From: Aldrovandia affinis
Taxonomy: Eukaryota; Chordata; Actinopteri; Notacanthiformes; Halosauridae
Length of the DNA stretch: 64,000 bases
NCBI GenBank assembly: GCA_029706075.1
Contig: JAINUG010000047.1
Span: 1,248,675 to 1,312,674, forward strand
Direction: 5' to 3'
In this document: piece by piece, positions 10,980-23,817 of the stretch
Layout: the number at the start of each line of letters is the position of its first letter
Position numbering within the stretch: the first letter of the stretch is position 1
Position numbers and translations under genes: made by a program
The notes under the pieces: generated by a model
What the model saw: the letters and a program-made list of their open reading frames with translations, nothing else
The model's database searches: none
What the model was told of the DNA's origin: nothing

Positions 10980-11400
10980 CCAGATTTAAAGGTGCACGTG
11001 CTTGATTGACTGCATCACTATAAAGGAGACAATCCTACCGGCAGAATGAATTATCCCATTTTCCTCAAATCAGGGCCTAATGACGTTAAAAAGATTTTTG
11101 ACAAAGTAATGGATTTGTTTTTCCTCACAATTTCATTCTCTGCCCATCAGCATTCTTGACAAATGTCTCAGTGTATAAGCAACTTGCTGGGAAGGGATCA
11201 TTCAGGCTCGGGGATGAAAAATCAATATTGACCCCTTTGGAAAACGCCAAAGGAGGCCTATATAATTTGGTAGCCCGTCAGCACAAAAAAAAGCGGTCTT
11301 GTTTTTGGCGTCAGGGAGACCATACGCCCTGGGAGAGGACTGCCTACATGCTGGAGCTGGTCCTCTTCAGGGGGTGATCTTTGACCAATAAAAATTTATA
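10980..11400. promoter_or_regulatory. Candidate regulatory stretch with CACGTG and TATA-like words
   Basis: Holds a palindromic E-box GCACGTGC (10994-11001), TTGATTGACTGCATCA, and GGAGGCCTATATAATTTGG near 11255 (TATA/MEF2-like). These sit in a stretch of about 400 bp of balanced, non-repetitive sequence. A 73-codon frame at 11156-11377 has no recognisable protein features. Promoter or enhancer identity is inference. Confidence 0.22.
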
Positions 11401-14080
11401 ACTGATAACAGGGAGGAAACGACCAAGCCACATGAGCCTGACTGCAGTGTTCAGTGCTGGAAACAGAAGACACATTTAACACATTGCTACACTATACATG
11501 ATCACATAGGTTTATATTATAAGTCTTAATTGATTTATTTCATTTAGCGTGCATACATTTCAGTTACAGGTCAAGACTCTCAACAAATGGCGATGCAAGT
11601 GAACTTGGTTATTCTTCTGATATTCTGTCCCTGTTTGTTTTTAGTTTTTTGCCTAATCTTATTGTGATCTTTTAGAAACATTTGATCACACTTACTCATA
11701 GCTTTAAATTTGAATAAACACAGTGACCTTTACCAGACTCTATCCGGCATACAAGAATAGACTGTAAAGATCTGACCCAGTCAAAATATTTCTGCAGTGC
11801 TATGTATGGACGGGCCCGCACTGTATGGACCTGGAATGGCGGCACTGTCGCTTTAAGAATGTGGGTCCATGTAACATGATCTTCTTCAATCAGTATTCGC
11901 TGCTGTGAAATCTAACATGGGCCTGCTGACACTTTGTTTCTGTTTAGCATGGACTGACTCTGGTGGCCTTTAACCCACCTATAGCCTAGCCATAAAATAC
12001 TGCTTATGGCTCATGGATTCTTTTCTTGGTCAGAGATCACCAGAGGGATCCACAAATGTAAAAAAAAAATAGAAAAAAAGATAGCTTCACGATCATGCTG
12101 TGACTCAGCGGAGGCTTCGAAAGTCAAGTGAATAACTTGTCGTAAAGAAAATAAGTCGAGAATCAGTGAATCAGCAATGAGGAGCGTCAGGTTTATTCTG
12201 GCCAGAGAGAGTATGTAGAAAAACAACGCACACACACAAGGCAGGCCTTGCTCTGGAGGTACAAACATGCGCTAGGAGGGATTACGGAGGGAGGGAGCTG
12301 AGAAGTGTCTGTGCTCTTATACCATGTTTACATTGGCTCTGTACAATTCAATATGGAAGATTACTTTTTGTTGTCTTTTTCATACCTTTAGCTGGCTCAG
12401 GAAATGTCCCGTAAAATAATTCTGACTGCTCTTCATCCAGCACTATAGATTCAGAGTTCAGAAAATGTGTGCGATTTTGTGTATGGAAGGCAACATTTTA
12501 TTATCAATTTAAGTCTGAAGTGACTGAAGCTACTGAATATAGTGGAAGTGGAAGTGGAAAGCATATAGCATAGTCAAATAATTTAACTGGCTAGCTAAAC
12601 TAGATCAATGATCGAAGCGCATGGCAGCCCATTTACAGAAAGTGTTTTATTTGTTACTTTGAAAGATGTCCGAAACAGTTTGGATAAACTGTATGAACAG
12701 AAATAGGCTTATGGCTTGAGCACCAAGTCTGAAACCATGCAAAACTTGCACACCTCAATGTCATTCCATTCAGATGGAAGTGGGGATCTGTATAGAGCAT
12801 GCCGGCTTGACTGTTTTTGCCAACTGAGGTATATATAATCCAGCTAAATTCCCACAGGAAAAGATGATTCAACCACATTTTGAATTTTAACACCTGAGCT
12901 TTGCCTATGACTTGTTGCTATCCACCATTTTTGCTCTGAGCCTGAAATGAATGACCAATTTTCATGTAATTCAGGCATATTGAGTCCCTGCAAGACTCTG
13001 GGACAGACAGTATATTGTCTTGAGGTGTTTAAACACTGGCATCTGCTTGGTGAAGCCATGAGGGACTAATCTGGACCTCAGTAGGATCAGTAGGATCAGC
13101 TCAAAGACATTTAAAAGGCAACATGGCAACCTTTCCCCTTCCAAGCCTAACCTTCTCTGTGCCGTCCTTCACACAGATTTGTAACTGCAGTTTCTGCACA
13201 TCTGAGATTAAATTATTACTGTCTCTACAAATATTAAAACAATAAACAGTTTGAACATGATTCTAAATTGACTCAGATTAGCACACTTGTTAGCTCTATG
13301 AGGGGTGATGGTTTACCACCGGAAAATACGCTTGTGTGGACTGTTACCTTGTTTTTCCCCATATGAGCTGAAATGTATTATATCCTATGGCTTGGTCTGC
13401 TGTAACTGCCTATTCTTAATCATACATACTGTACATCACAGGTGTACTATGAACAGTTTCTAAATGTTTATGATTTAATTACTTTATTAAGGGGTGAAAG
13501 AGCAAAGGGTTATGCTATGTATTCATTTTCTATCTTAATGATTACGTGTGTGCTTATAGAGTATATAGATTTATCATGAAAAAGGTAAAACTCTCACTTT
13601 ATGACACTCTTTGCTCCACAGTCTGGGGGGTGGCTTAACTAACAGTACATAAACATGTTTTCGTGATGGGTTTTACCCGATTTTCCAGAGCTATATGATT
13701 ACAGTTTATCACTTTGGTTAAATGGTGAGGCAGGCTCATCCAGAACTTTAACTCCTGACTCATCACTCACTAGCACCTCGATCAGGCGTTTATGATCTGC
13801 CTGCCTACAGTAACTGCAGTAGCAGTAAATTGTAACAAGGTGGACATATAAAATAATGTTAACAGAAATAAATTCTATATAGCAACACTACCAAATATAG
13901 CAGTGATCGAGTTAGATGACTGCTTCAGATAGCTACAGTGACCTTGTGATTTGTTCAGAAATGTGGTGAAAATATAAAAGACAACATTATATCATATAGT
14001 TCATATATAGCTAAAAACAATATAATCATATATGCTGTAGTTAGCTAAAGGCAAGCGGTGCAACATCATAATGAAAGATA
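11401..14080. other. Non-coding sequence, no gene seen
   Basis: Mixed AT-rich sequence with small tandem duplications (GTGGAA x3 near 12543; GTAGGATCA x2 near 13081). No exon was recognised. Confidence 0.4.
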
Positions 14081-14155
14081 CAGGTGACTGCCAAAATAAA
14101 GTAAACACTTGAGTAAATGAGGGATACTGGCGGCTCTGTTATGGTGTGGGGTGAT
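14081..14155 (+). mobile_element. Internally deleted Tc1-like relic (left terminus plus a transposase fragment)
   Basis: The segment begins CAGGTGACTGCCAAAATAAA directly after a TA (14079-14080), the terminal repeat of a Tc1 family I recall from salmonid-type fish genomes. After GAGTAAATGAGGGATAC the sequence jumps to GGCGGCTCTGTTATGGTGTG, which encodes GGSVMVWG, a conserved motif from the middle of Tc1 transposases. The intervening gene half is gone and no right terminus was found. Confidence 0.6.
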
Positions 14156-16659
14156 ATTGGATATATTTACTAAAGAAGTGAATGTCTACCTATAGTATTA
14201 AGGAGTGGTTGACCAAACTGAAAGGCCCTGTTGTTCATGGAAGCATCACTACTTTGAGAGACAAACATAGCATCCTAAGGCTGTACATTTCAAAATTGGT
14301 CCAATGGCTGTCCTTACAATCACAACCATTGATTGTCTCACTCCTTAACTAATCTACTTGTGTATATTTGGTAGATGCAGAGAACACGCTCGCTTTATTT
14401 CAAATCTGTTCATGTTCATGAAATCGTGTTGGGGGTTACCACTGTGCAAACCACACAGACCTAAGCGACAAAGAAAAAAACCTTTAATTTCATTTGAAAT
14501 ACTGCACTTTGATGTGAAAGCTGTATCTCTGCTTTTTGTGGTAGCACAGTTATTACTGCAACATGCGGTCAAACTGTCTGCTATAGATCAGCAACAATTT
14601 GTGACTGAAAAACGGAACAAATACAGAACATTACTTTGTACTTTGTACTTTGTACATCTTTGTACAAAATTACATTGTAATTTGTTCATAACACTTTCAG
14701 AAATGAAGGAAAAGACATATTGTACTGATGGGACCTGGTGATTTATTCCAGTGTTTTTCCATTGCTTTACAGTGGATGATATATAGTGTTTTTATATGGT
14801 GTGAGGTCACTGTCCAACAACATTTGTTCATGTGTGAATTGTGATCTTTCATCTTAACATGCATTTGTACTGGAAAAAATTCTGCCAGATCTCAAACATG
14901 TGTAATCTTGTTATACGCTCTTCGTTAGATAAGATCATCATTACCTGACTTATATGCAAGGTCATAATAGTTATTTTTCTGCTGAATTTCTATAATTAGT
15001 TGGAATAAATTCAACGGTTGATATGGTGTATGGTTAGATAAATATCTATGGATGTCAATATTGCTTTTTCTCTCTTCTGAATCTACCATATGAATTTTGA
15101 ATTGGAAACACATCTTCTTTTTATTCTGTTGTTTAAAAATGTAAAGCACACCCACACGCCTTTTGTCATCCAGAGATTCAAAAGCGAAAGGAAAAACCAA
15201 AGCCTTACCCGCATTTTACTACCTAAAATAATGTTAAATAATCGGACGGAGAAAACCCTGATATCATGCCCAAACCCACAATAGAAGGTGTTCAGTATCT
15301 TTGTATGGATGTGGACCTTAAAACATGATTTAGCGAAGGACAGTCATTGGTTTCAGAGCATTCCAGTGACAAACATTGTGTGGAGAAATTATTTGCGATG
15401 ATATCTTTTCCATCTGCTTGCACAATGGTGGTTTGACCTGTCTGCCTGTGTTAAGGCAGGAAATGCCATCGCTCGCTGATGATGTGGCAGTTTTAGTCAT
15501 AAATTTAACAGCCCGTCCCCTTCCTCCCCATTCTTTCCACCCTTTGGTCTCTTAGCCGGCTGACCTTCTTCCTTCAATTATTCGGCCACATCTCTTTGCA
15601 TGCCACTGGAATTTGTATAAAGAGGAGTGTGGAGCCAGATATGAGTAGTTATTATGCTGTGTTAACCCTACTCTTTTCTGAATATATCTACCAGCTTTCA
15701 TTAGTTCGTCCACTACTTATGGGTTATTGAAAAGTGTAGGAGAGAGAAAGCAAAATATAATTAATTGTGCAAATTTCCTGTGATTTTGTTCTTGCTTGAC
15801 ATGTCAGCTGATTTATTACTTGATTTTCATCCGTCCAGTAAAAAAATAGGTTATGGTAATAAAATTAAAATCTACTCATGCCTGGTAACCTCATTAAAAA
15901 GTGTTAGTATTCGCAAATTGGCAAGCCAGAATGAAAGACTGCAGGTTTGCTGGTGTCTAATCTATCTGTGCATCTACTTGTTGGGGTTTTTACAAAGTTA
16001 AAACCATTGTTATTGGAATTTCCTGTATTTCATTTCTGTATTATTATAAGTCTTACAACTGCATTCTTACATTAGCCTACTGGTGAATATGTTTTAAATA
16101 TACACTTTCAATTTAATATTTACTTGTATATCCTTTGCATTTTCACTCATCAGACATCATTAATATATAAAAAGGTATAAAAGGGAGTGACATGGAAAGT
16201 GAACAATTAAAGAGAGCATTGTTTTTCACTTGTCAAGTTTTACAAGTGTGGAAATTGTACTCTTATTTTGGTATTTGGTAGAACAATTCTGTGGCACCAG
16301 AGTATTGAATTGCCCCATTGACTAATTATAACTGATCTGTAGTTACAGACAAGATCTAACAATCCCTCTTGAGTTGTTTGCAGGTGTGCATTAAATATGC
16401 AAAACAGTAACTGACACACATACACACCCATCTACCAAGAAGCCAAGCAATATGTGAAGAGAGTATACTTTTTAATGTATACCCTATATACGTTAAAAAG
16501 GAGGGCTGTTTTTTTATTCAGTGCCTTTACTTTAAAACACAGATACTTTAAAAACAAGATTACGCTTGGACACTATGGTTGCCTCTGTCTCCGTGCATAT
16601 CCAATAAAGAGGGATTTATATTGTCTTAGTTCAGTTCTGTTAATGTCCTGTTGAGCTAG
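14156..16659. other. Non-coding sequence with a small CTTTGTA tandem
   Basis: Three direct copies of CTTTGTA lie at 14634-14654. A 127-codon open frame at 14358-14741 runs through low-complexity AT-rich DNA and has no domain features. Otherwise nothing was recognised. Confidence 0.4.
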
Positions 16660-17000
16660 CATGCTGCCCCGGTGACAATGGTCTTTGTTCAGTGCCTTAT
16701 AAAAATAAAGGTATCATGGGAATGGTAGCCATTTAGAGCCTGGCTGTCAGGCTCCATAAAAGGCCTGCTTGCTGAGGGCCGGTTTGTTGATACGGCAAAG
16801 CCCAGCTCAGCTGGGGAAGGTAATGAGGCCCCTCACATGTCTTGAACTGCATTCACTCTGGCCTACCTCAGGGGGAATAGCAGGCCTGTGAACACAACAA
16901 GGCTCCATTTTCTCTGCCGCAGCCTGAGATAGACAACCCTTTGGCCATTAACTTGTTCCATACAGCACCAGGTACTGCACATTGGATCCAGGGAGAAGAC
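16660..17000. promoter_or_regulatory. Candidate regulatory or conserved non-coding stretch
   Basis: Balanced, non-repetitive sequence including the palindrome CCCAGCTCAGCTGGG (16801-16815), which contains a CAGCTG E-box, and paired AGAGCCTGGCTGTCAGGCTC words near 16734. It resembles a vertebrate conserved non-coding element by composition only. Confidence 0.22.
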
Positions 17001-18019
17001 CTCTGGTTTATCTTTGTGCTTGTGTTTGAAATTAAATTCTCAATCTCAGATCCAACATCTACAGAATGTCCAAGGATATTTATGCAATTCTGTGGTTTGA
17101 CATTGGTGGTATAGCATAGTCATTAAAGCCAGGTGCTTGTGGAACAACTTATCTTGCCCATAGCGACCCATATTAGTAGCTTCTCACTCAGTTATTCTCA
17201 AGTTTCAATGATTACTCATTGACTGTTCAGAAATCTATAATATAAGCAATTATAGTGTTGTGAAGTATTAATGCATGAGTAGCAGTTTCAGGTTGATTTT
17301 TGGGCTCTCAAATGCAGACAGCATTTATATACAATCACTAATCTAGAAAGATGATTTGAAGGGGCATGTATTCTGGGTCACATTTGAGGTAGATACTTAG
17401 AACAGAAATGGGTTTCCTATTTCATATACTGTATGTTGTGTATATAGGATGTTTATTTAGCTTAATTTAGTCCTTCATTTTATTTTGTTTAGAAGCATTT
17501 CTGATCTTTTTTGTACCATTTGTAAACTGTTCGGTTAATTTGACAAAATTACAAATTTTTGTTTTTAGAACCTCCCTTCAAGCCTGTATCTTCCAAGAAA
17601 GCTTTTGTCCAGGCATAGAAATAACTCAGTAATTGTGTAGGGATCCAGAGATCACAGGTCAAAAGGATGTTGGCTATAATTCAACCTCAAGGTTGTGCGT
17701 TATTTAGGTCAGGCCTCTCAACCTGTGTCCGGTGCGTTCTGCACTCACAGCCACAGCCCAGTTTCGAAAAATCGACTGTGTAAAGAAACAAAAAATGGAG
17801 CCCGAGAGCCAAGCAGCCTGTTTTTCCATCACCAAGCCCTGCGTTTCTGCCAGTGACTGCGTCACATAACACTTTGTTTGACCCTTCAACAAAGCATTCT
17901 CTCGCACTTGTGGCCTGCTGACTTATCTGGCAGCGTTTAGTTGGCCTTGATCCAGCTGGCTTGTGTGAGGTGGATCCACTGCTGATGCCTGAGTGTGGAG
18001 GAAGATTTACACCAGTGAC
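17001..18019. other. Non-coding sequence, nothing recognised
   Basis: AT-rich, then balanced from about 17640. No exon or repeat family was recognised. Confidence 0.35.
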
Positions 18020-18650
18020 TCACAGCAAGGTGTAGGAACAACTCTGTGCGTGTGCCAAGTGCACAGCTGATAATGCGCAGACCTGGCAACGTGCCTTGTT
18101 TTTTTTTCTGTTTTTTTTGCCGCCCCCTGCGAGTGACGCAGAGGTGATTCCCTGGAGCGTTGGGTTTCGGATGCTGCCGCTCAACAGACGGCCGGAGGAA
18201 ATGGCTCTATTCCATGTGTGGAGTCGCGCTGCTAAGGCTGCGCTGGAGGAATATGGATTCTGAGTGGGGCATTTGTGGTGGTGGCTCTCTGAGGAAACTC
18301 CTTCTCCCTCCCTGCCATATCTTTCTCTGTCTCTCTCTCTCTCTGTCTCCATCTCTGTCTTGCTCTTTCGCTCCTTGGCTCCCGGTCTCTCCCACTGTTT
18401 AGCGCAAGGGGAGGGCCCAGTTGACAGGTTGAAGGAACCGCAGGGTCAGAGAGGTTAAATTGAACAAATCTGGCCATTGACTTCCTGTCTTCTCTGCCTT
18501 CCATTAATATCATTATTGCTGGGCGCCCTGGACACGTTGGCCAAGCTGAGAACAGAGAGCCGGGGGTGGGCACGCTTTCCAAGCAGACCTCCCACAAGGA
18601 GAGGACTATTGTTATCACACAGGGTTGTGGGGAGACATTAAAAAACATGA
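18020..18650. other. GC-richer stretch with a pyrimidine tract and overlapping spurious frames
   Basis: The local GC content is higher than the surroundings, and a CTCTCTCTGTCTC tract lies at about 18322-18375. Open frames of 62-138 codons overlap on both strands because stop codons are rare here. None shows a domain, conserved motif or good splice context. It could be an enhancer-like island; protein coding is unlikely. Confidence 0.35.
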
Positions 18651-19637
18651 TTTACACAAATACAGTCAAATATACTCCCTTATACATTAAGGGAGAATTT
18701 AATGAAATGTAGTGTACTATTGTGTTTTGTTTGTGGAGTACAAAATGTATGACAACTTTAAGGAAAGTTTTTTTAATCTTCCTTTCTTTTTGACATTTTT
18801 TACTTATTCAGAAAAGAAGACATTATGGGTCACAACTCATTTACTCGGTATAGCGTGTTTCTCCTCCAATTGATACACAATTCAGAGCGTGCATTATTTA
18901 GATGGGAGGGCTATCATTTTTCCCATCCACACAATCTTGTATGTTAGTTCCCGAAAGAATCTCTCAGCTCTGGGTATGTGAGTGAAGTGAGCAAAAGCCT
19001 TTACACATTTTTTTCATTATAAACCTGACATTTATGAGGCTTGCATATAAGGTTTAAGAGGTCGTAACATCGGAGGCCCTGAAGACACACTGGAGACATT
19101 TTTATGTGAAGTGAGCAAATTAATATGTAGGTTTATATTGTAATTCCAAAGCTTTTCTTCTTTCTCAAAGCCTAAAAGTAAAGCTTGAAGTACAAAAAGT
19201 TAATTCCCACATCATTAGCATGAATATCCCATACTTACTCACCATTATGGCGTAACTTATGTGTATACTCTATGTACAGTGTACACAGACGCAGGTTTTG
19301 CTAGACCCGCCTTGTGCCTAGTGTCCTTAATAGTGTTGCTTTGGTCACTGAACTAGTGAGGACAGAACATTTGTGAAATTATTGGCATTGCAAGAGTTTA
19401 GGGGTCTGAAAGCTGTAGCTCTGATTAAAACACAGGCTTTCTGTTTCTTGCTTGAGATTGACCGACTCTGTTAGATTCATGTTTACAGTATGATTTATGA
19501 TCTGTGTTTTTAAAGGTTGTGTTTAACCAGAACCCCCAAACATATTTGCTCTACAATTATCCAATAGTGATTATCTCCATCACAAAGTATTTTGACAATC
19601 AGACACTACTTTTTTTGCTAATTCAGGACTTATATTG

Positions 19638-19640
<3 letters not shown>
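18651..19640. other. AT-rich non-coding sequence
   Basis: No gene, RNA or repeat family was recognised. Confidence 0.35.

Positions 19641-19698
<58 letters not shown>
19641..19698 (+). repeat. (CA)29 microsatellite
   Basis: An uninterrupted CA array of 58 bp followed by TATATGGATATATA. Likely length-polymorphic. Confidence 0.95.
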
Positions 19699-19703
<5 letters not shown>

Positions 19704-19999
19704 GGATATATATTTTGAAAATGTCTCCATTAAAAATCCATCAAAGAGCCTCCCATCAAAGCTTAATGTTTCCATAAAAATAGCATTTTATCTGACTGAC
19801 TGCATTTGAAAAAAAACTAGAAATTCAATTTAAATTATTTTCTCCTTGTTTCTATTGTTTCTTCCTTTACTACCCCTCAATCCACTAAGAAAAAATGTGT
19901 TGTCCAGACATGCAGACCCCAGTGCTTAATGATAGGGCCTATCTCCCTCATCTACAGTGTGCAATTTGTGAATTGCTGGTGGCCTCCACAGCCATAGAA

Positions 20000-20360
20000 G
20001 GTATTTTAAGCCACTAATTGCATTTCGTTTTTCAGACAAAAGGGATTTCCTCCCTCTGATTGGTCAGGCCTCTCACATTTGGGCCAATCTACTTAATGCG
20101 GTTTATGCAGGGCCAATTCCCTTGACTGTAAAATGGGACCACTGTTGCATTTGAATTTCAGTTAAAGCCTCTCCCCAGATTGTATCTGGGGGGTTATTTC
20201 CTAGCTAGAACATTCCTATCTGAACCAGCATTTATTTTCAGTCCAAGAGTATGATGTCATTATTTGCATGTGTCTTATAAAGGGAAACAAAGGCCTTTTG
20301 TTATCACCTGGTATTGATCTAGCTGTTTACTGGGGAAAACTGGCAGTGTTTATTTACAGC
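20000..20360. promoter_or_regulatory. Candidate regulatory stretch with three CCAAT motifs
   Basis: CCAAT-box cores occur at 20059-20063 (as ATTGG), 20084-20088 and 20113-20117, within 60 bp. The surroundings are balanced and non-repetitive and include TTTGCATGTG and ATTTGCAT-like octamer words near 20263. Clustered CCAAT motifs suit NF-Y-type binding. No TATA or first-exon structure is evident, so this is an inference from motif clustering. Confidence 0.28.
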
Positions 20361-23088
20361 CAGAAGCCTGCAATGCAAAGGTATCAGCAGGATAGAATGA
20401 AAAATACATGCTGTCAGTCCCAGTGCAATAATAGTATGTAAGGCCTTAATAGAGCAATCCTTCTCAGAGCAAATGATTGTTTTAGTGTTGCAAGACATTA
20501 GTGTAGTGTCTTTTAGTTAAAAAAAAACTAAACAAAAGCCTGAAAATGTGATTATTTTACATATCACATTTTTAATTGTCAAACGTATTCAATATGGCAG
20601 ACATCTAGAGTAAGAAAAGCTCTAATGACTGGGATTTTATGCTGGGATTTGCCATGCAAAACCATAACCAATGGCAACTGGAGGTGATATATTCATAAAA
20701 AATACAGAATGCACTTCACATTTAAGCTGAAAATAACGGTTGCCCAACACAACTTTTCACTAGGTCGAAAGTGAAACATTGGACAATGGACCAGTTAGCT
20801 ACAGACAAACAGTAAATGTTAAAGACAGACAAACAGTAACTCGAATGTCATCGGGGACAACAGTCCATTATCTCAGATTCTTTTCATTCTCCAACTGTTT
20901 TCCATTTTTATATTTTTGTCTTAATTTCTGAAATGCTCAACCCTGTCTAATTACATTTTCCAGGGTTTGTTTGTGTGTGAGCGGTATTGATATTGTATAA
21001 TAATAAAAGATTCCCTTTGTGCACCCAGAGAGAAGCTTCTATCGATGTTGCTGCACCAATACTATCCAGACAATTAAGTTAATCCACTGGATTTGAATGG
21101 CTGCGGTTCTAGAAAGTTCCAGCTTTTGCAGCTAATGTGAAAAATGTTTTCCCATTTCCACTAGTTACTGCCCTATGACTGACCAGGCACAGGTAACATC
21201 TAGGACCCTGTTTATAAAGAGCTCCTTTCCAGAGTTCTCTAACCTTGGCCCTGACAGACAAAGTGTGTCAGGTCCATTGTAAGCCTGGGATTCACCAATC
21301 AGTCTCTGCGGTTTTCCCATTCCTGACAACCCTGAACCGGCAAGGTAGCTCACTCTGGTTTCTCTGAGGAGAACCTCAAGTACAGGAACATTAGAGAATA
21401 AGCTCTCCATTATCTGGCCTCCATCTTGAGAGCCCATGGAAGTGCTGGTGGGCCCTTCCATTCTATTGAAGTCATTTATTGTGCTTTAATATGGCTAAGT
21501 GAAAACATGTTCAAACAAGAAGGCATGAGAACTGGAGCTGGAGCATACTGGGAAGAGTGTGGAATTCTACTATGGAGGCAGTGCAAATCTGGGAGTGTTG
21601 GACTTCTCTTCTCTTGGTTTTTTATAGAGGTTTGAATAACCAAACTGCACACCTATTTTTCCAGTGACATTATTTTAAGTGTTATTCTTTCCCTCACCAA
21701 GCAGTAGTTAAAATGCCCACAGCGTGCAATGCACCTGTAAATTGTGCACCTGGAATTTGGAGCCTTGTTTTAGTGCCATGTATCACCTCGGTCTATGAAT
21801 CTCCCTCACCGACCACATAGACATTGTAGGCTGTGAATAAACTTTCTGTTACAGGTAGTTTCTGTCAGATGTCATGCATTGTTAATTGACGTAGATGTTT
21901 AGAGAACATTTTTCTTCGGAATGGTGACCTTGAGGGTCCAAAAGGACAATTATCTCAATATCTCTTTATCAGTGGTTTGGCTGATAAAGAAAAAGCACAT
22001 CACTGTGTATATTTCTAACTGGGATGCCGCACTTGGGCCAGCTACTGTTTCCCCTGTGGAGAGTCAAAATGGGATAGTGCTGTATAAAGCTCTGGGACAG
22101 TGGGAAGCCTCCCCCCTCCAGACACCACTATTATCTTTCTGCTCTGAAGCAAGTCCTCATTTAAGAGCAGCCAAGCATGCAGGGCAGGTCTGAGCCCCCT
22201 CTAGACAGAGGATTTGAGCAGTCTTTTAGCACATGCCCCCACTTGGTGAAGGTGTGGCAGGGGGAGGGGGGGTGAATATACCGCCCGCAGGATTTCAGAT
22301 CAGCTCTTGCATGTAGGTGAATGGCAGTGTAGTTACTCCTGTGTTCAATCATGGCGGCACCATTTGTGAACGCCATTTGGCTGATTATCTGCTGGACTGC
22401 TGAGCTATACCAAGTTCTTTCATGTGCATTCAATCAACAGGGCAATCCTTACTGGCCCAGAAATGAGATCTCTTTGAGGTGCCATGGTGAAAGTTGACTA
22501 CTAGTGTTTGGAGCAGGAGGATGGGGGTTGGGTGGTTGCGCACCCGTGCCTCCTACCTCCTCAGCTCTGGACATGTTGGATCTCCATTGGCTATTCATCA
22601 ATTGCGTTCTGCCATGAAGGCAGCTCCACCTGCAGCCACTGTGCCTTCTCCAGTCTGGAGGCCAGGTTTAGTTTGCACATCAACGTACATCCTGTGAACA
22701 AAAAAAAGAGAGAAAGAAAACGCTCTGTAATGTATCCACCTTGATACATTTTCCTCTTTGGTCTATGAGTACACATATGCTGCATATGGCCCGTGGAAAT
22801 ATAAGACCCAGCAGTTATTCTGCCAGTTGGTTTTCATCATTTGGGACAGATGCATGATAATTAAATGTATATTCTGACTTTTATTCTTTTATTCTGTTTC
22901 CCAGAAACAAAGATGGTTTAATTTGTCCCAGGAGTTCAAAGAAAATAAGCATTAATTCAGTTTTTATCGATAGGTTTACATGCTCTAATGGTTTAAGACA
23001 GGTTGGATGTCTTCCATGAGCAATGGGATAATTAATGTTGATTTTATTTTAATCCCAGTTGTTTTGCAAGGGCAGTGAACCAGTTGTA
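20361..23088. other. Non-coding sequence, no gene seen
   Basis: Balanced to AT-rich unique-looking sequence. Frames of 90-98 codons at 21165-21461, 21921-22193 and 22161-22433 lack any recognisable domain. A stretch at 21990-22460 is compositionally balanced and could be regulatory. Confidence 0.4.
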
Positions 23089-23439
23089 CTCTACATTAGG
23101 GCTGGGTATTGGCAAGAACCTTTACGATATGATACAAGTTAAACAATTTGAACAATACAATTATGTGTGCTGTAGTGCATTGGAATAAATGTTAACACAT
23201 ACACACATACACTTTGTGCTTTAGCAGGAAATCGTAAACAAAATGCACAACTGGTTCAGTTATTTTGTGCGTTGAATTATGAAATGTGACACACACTCTC
23301 TCTGTATGCCTTTGAAAATAGTGCAAGTAACACAGTGTGTCTTTGGAAATAGATGAAACATGCCTTGGAAAATAGTGCAAATGATTAAGTTATTTTTAAC
23401 CACTCATTATGTTAAGAAAAGTAAAAAACAAAAGTCACA

Positions 23440-23817
23440 GCCTCCCGCGTGGTCCAGTGGTTACAACATTCGACACTGGCCACGGAGACCGGGGTTCGAT
23501 TCCCGCCAGAGTCGGCTCTGTCCGGGAGTGCCACCAGGGGTCGGCGATTGGCTGTCCGCCCCAGGGAGGGGGGAGGGAAGCTGACAGGACGTTCGCTGCA
23601 CATAAGAGTGGCCCTGTAGTACCGAGTTACGGTCAACGGCCTGGTGAGTGCCGTCTCGTAGGAGACGTTACTCCGCCTTCGTCACTACCGGTTGCAGGAC
23701 TACGGCAGTGAACTCACATTACTATGGGGGGGGATTGACATAAAAATAGCATGTCTAATTGGCTACTAAATTGGGAGAAAATTTGATAAAATCTGAAACA
23801 AAATAAATTTTTTTTAA
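23440..23817 (+). repeat. tRNA-derived SINE with intact polymerase III boxes and 10-bp duplication
   Basis: The head GCCTCCCGCGTGGTCCAGTGGTTACAAC... resembles a tRNA (Glu-like) 5' half with an A box TGGTCCAGTGG. A B box GGTTCGATTCC follows about 40 nt later. A body of about 250 bp and an A/T-rich tail complete it. Flanking copies of AAAAGTCACA occur at 23430-23439 and 23818-23827. The tRNA part has lost cloverleaf pairing, as usual for SINEs, so it is not a functional tRNA gene. A truncated family member lies at 4801-4937. I do not recognise a family name. Confidence 0.85.

Noticed and set aside
18020..18650. Overlapping open frames on both strands
   Set aside because: The long frames come from a CT/GA-rich and GC-richer stretch and include low-complexity Arg/Glu and Ser/Leu runs. 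None has a credible start and domain.
23450..23515. Possible functional tRNA gene (A and B boxes present)
   Set aside because: It is the head of a SINE with a long non-tRNA body, an A/T-rich tail and target duplications, and the cloverleaf pairing is poor.
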